7,457 nt of DNA from Deltaproteobacteria bacterium (GTDB taxonomy: Bacteria > Desulfobacterota > Dissulfuribacteria > Dissulfuribacterales > QOAL01): NCBI GenBank assembly GCA_027068235.1, contig JAMOUE010000283.1:1-7457 (forward strand), given 5' to 3'. How positions within the stretch are numbered: position 1 is the stretch's first letter; each line of letters opens with the position of its first letter. Below are positions 6,646-7,457 of the stretch, piece by piece. Position numbers and translations under genes: made by a program. The notes under the pieces are model-generated. The model did no database searches and was not told where the DNA came from. It saw nothing but the letters and a program-made list of their open reading frames with translations.

Positions 6646-6653
6646 CACCTCCT
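6646..6653 (-). promoter_or_regulatory. Ribosome-binding site of the cytochrome gene (GTG start)
   Basis: The minus strand reads AGGAGGTG, with the AGGAGG core six bases before the GTG at 6641. It supports a non-ATG start. The site begins right after the T-run of the upstream hairpin. Confidence 0.8.
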
Positions 6654-6681
6654 AAAAAGAAAAGGCCGGATGAACCGGCCT
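6651..6681 (-). terminator. Intrinsic terminator after the porin gene
   Basis: In the minus direction AGGCCGG and CCGGCCT form a perfect seven-pair GC-rich stem around a five-base loop, followed by TTTCTTTTT. It starts 13 bases after the porin stop and its T-run abuts the cytochrome ribosome-binding site. It is a good rho-independent terminator by shape. If it terminates fully, no promoter space remains before the cytochrome gene, so partial readthrough or RNA processing is more likely. Confidence 0.82.
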
Positions 6682-6693
6682 GTTTTCGTTTGG

Positions 6694-7457
6694 TTAGAAT
6701 GTGAACCTGAATTCGGCATAGAAGAAATCCATATCTTCATCTTTTGTGAAGATCTGTTCTACTACATCATCACCCCATACGTGGCTGTAGTAAAGGTCAA
6801 GCCCCATACTTACTCCATAGGCCTTGAAGATGTCTTTTATGAAGAAGGAGATATCCCACATTGTACCAAGGTCATCGTCATCAAAACCTCCAACTGGCCT
6901 TAGAGGCTTGTAACCAAATATATCAGCCCTTGTAGCTCCAGAGCCCTGATACCAGGCATCTTCTTTTTCAGTAAGCCACAGTCTTGTTATGTCTGTACGT
7001 ACAAGTACGTTTGGCAGAGGTTTAACCATGATCTGTCCAAAGCAGTATGTGGTGTTCATCAGGTTGAACCAAGGAGTCATGGCGTAGATGCGAAGGGTTG
7101 GCATCATCATAAAGAAGGTGTCGCGGTCATTATCGTTTGGATCATCGTCACCAGAACTCTGGAAAAAACCTCCACGGATCCAAGGAGTCCAGTTTACGTC
7201 TTCAAGCTTATAGCCTGCCTCCAGTGCAAAGGCATAAGCGCTCTGGTCATCTTTTCCCCATACACCTGTCTGATAAACTCCCCATGCCAGCAAGTCAAAA
7301 CTTCCTGGTCCCATTTTAGGAGTTACATAGAGAACGTGGCCACCAATGGTGTTGATCTCTGGGTCCTGATTGGGCAACCCTCTATCATCATTGTAGTAGT
7401 AGTAAAATAACTGGGAATCCAACCCAGGCATTAGGGTATCTTTTATGGTAAAGACAG
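6694..7457 (-). CDS. Outer-membrane beta-barrel porin, alginate-export-like, 5' end outside window
   Basis: About 253 C-terminal residues are present. The frame stays open past the first in-window ATG (7431) to the edge, with VFTIKDTL before it, so the true start lies outside. Alternating aromatic and polar residues, loops rich in Asp/Gly/Asn and a final phenylalanine (AEFRFTF) are typical of an outer-membrane barrel recognised by the BAM machinery. The segment WIRGGFFQSSGDDDPNDNDR, followed by TFFMMMPTLRIYA and a Phe-Asn-Leu-Met-Asn sequence, strongly resembles the alginate-export porin family from memory. In non-alginate organisms such proteins are general or anion porins. Two acidic loops (GDDDPNDNDRD and GFDDDDLG) could bind divalent cations. 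It lies just upstream of the cytochrome-napA pair, so a role in nitrate/nitrite passage is possible but unproven. A hairpin follows its stop. Confidence 0.82.
   Translation of the reverse strand, partial: VFTIKDTLMPGLDSQLFYYYYNDDRGLPNQDPEINTIGGHVLYVTPKMGPGSFDLLAWGVYQTGVWGKDDQSAYAFALEAGYKLEDVNWTPWIRGGFFQSSGDDDPNDNDRDTFFMMMPTLRIYAMTPWFNLMNTTYCFGQIMVKPLPNVLVRTDITRLWLTEKEDAWYQGSGATRADIFGYKPLRPVGGFDDDDLGTMWDISFFIKDIFKAYGVSMGLDLYYSHVWGDDVVEQIFTKDEDMDFFYAEFRFTF

Noticed and set aside
6526..6903. Plus-strand frame of 125 residues spanning the cytochrome-porin junction.
   Set aside because: It runs antisense through two supported genes and a terminator, with a composition that mirrors the opposite strand.

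Overview
The window looks like a chromosomal segment of a Gram-negative anaerobe or facultative anaerobe, most likely a deltaproteobacterium in the broad sense (Desulfobacterota). This rests on two things. The periplasmic nitrate reductase locus has the order tetraheme cytochrome (napM-like) - napA - napD - napG - napH and no napB or napC, an arrangement known from sulfate reducers such as Desulfovibrio desulfuricans. Its neighbour is a MinD/ParA-type ATPase of a style common in that group. Base composition is moderately AT-rich throughout, with no obvious compositional break. Species assignment is not possible from the sequence alone.

Every gene I can support lies on the minus strand, so the window reads right to left. 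At the right edge is the C-terminal part of an outer-membrane beta-barrel porin resembling the alginate-export family (6694-7457, 5' end outside). A GC-rich intrinsic-terminator-like hairpin follows it. Next come a secreted four-heme cytochrome c (6288-6641, GTG start) and, 14 bp later, napA (3865-6273), a Tat-exported molybdopterin/4Fe-4S nitrate reductase. A second strong terminator-like hairpin sits between napA and the next gene. After it comes an unrecognised secreted six-cysteine protein (3112-3777), then napD (2831-3085), napG (2194-2859, overlapping napD by 29 bp) and napH (1368-2171). A 266-bp non-coding gap (1102-1367) separates napH from a MinD/ParA-family ATPase gene that starts at 1101 and runs off the left edge without a stop.

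Inferred working model: membrane NapH and periplasmic NapG take electrons from the quinol pool. The small tetraheme cytochrome relays them, in place of the usual NapB/NapC, to NapA in the periplasm, where nitrate is reduced to nitrite. NapD is the cytoplasmic chaperone that binds the NapA Tat signal. The porin may let anions or nitrate through the outer membrane, but this is only suggested by its position. The hairpin after napA may set a higher expression level for the cytochrome and NapA than for the downstream genes.

The least explained items are the secreted cysteine protein inside the nap cluster, the two hairpins placed directly against ribosome-binding sites, the KR variant of the Tat motif in NapG, and the palindromes in the napH-ATPase gap. 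I saw no tRNA, rRNA, CRISPR array, insertion sequence or origin.
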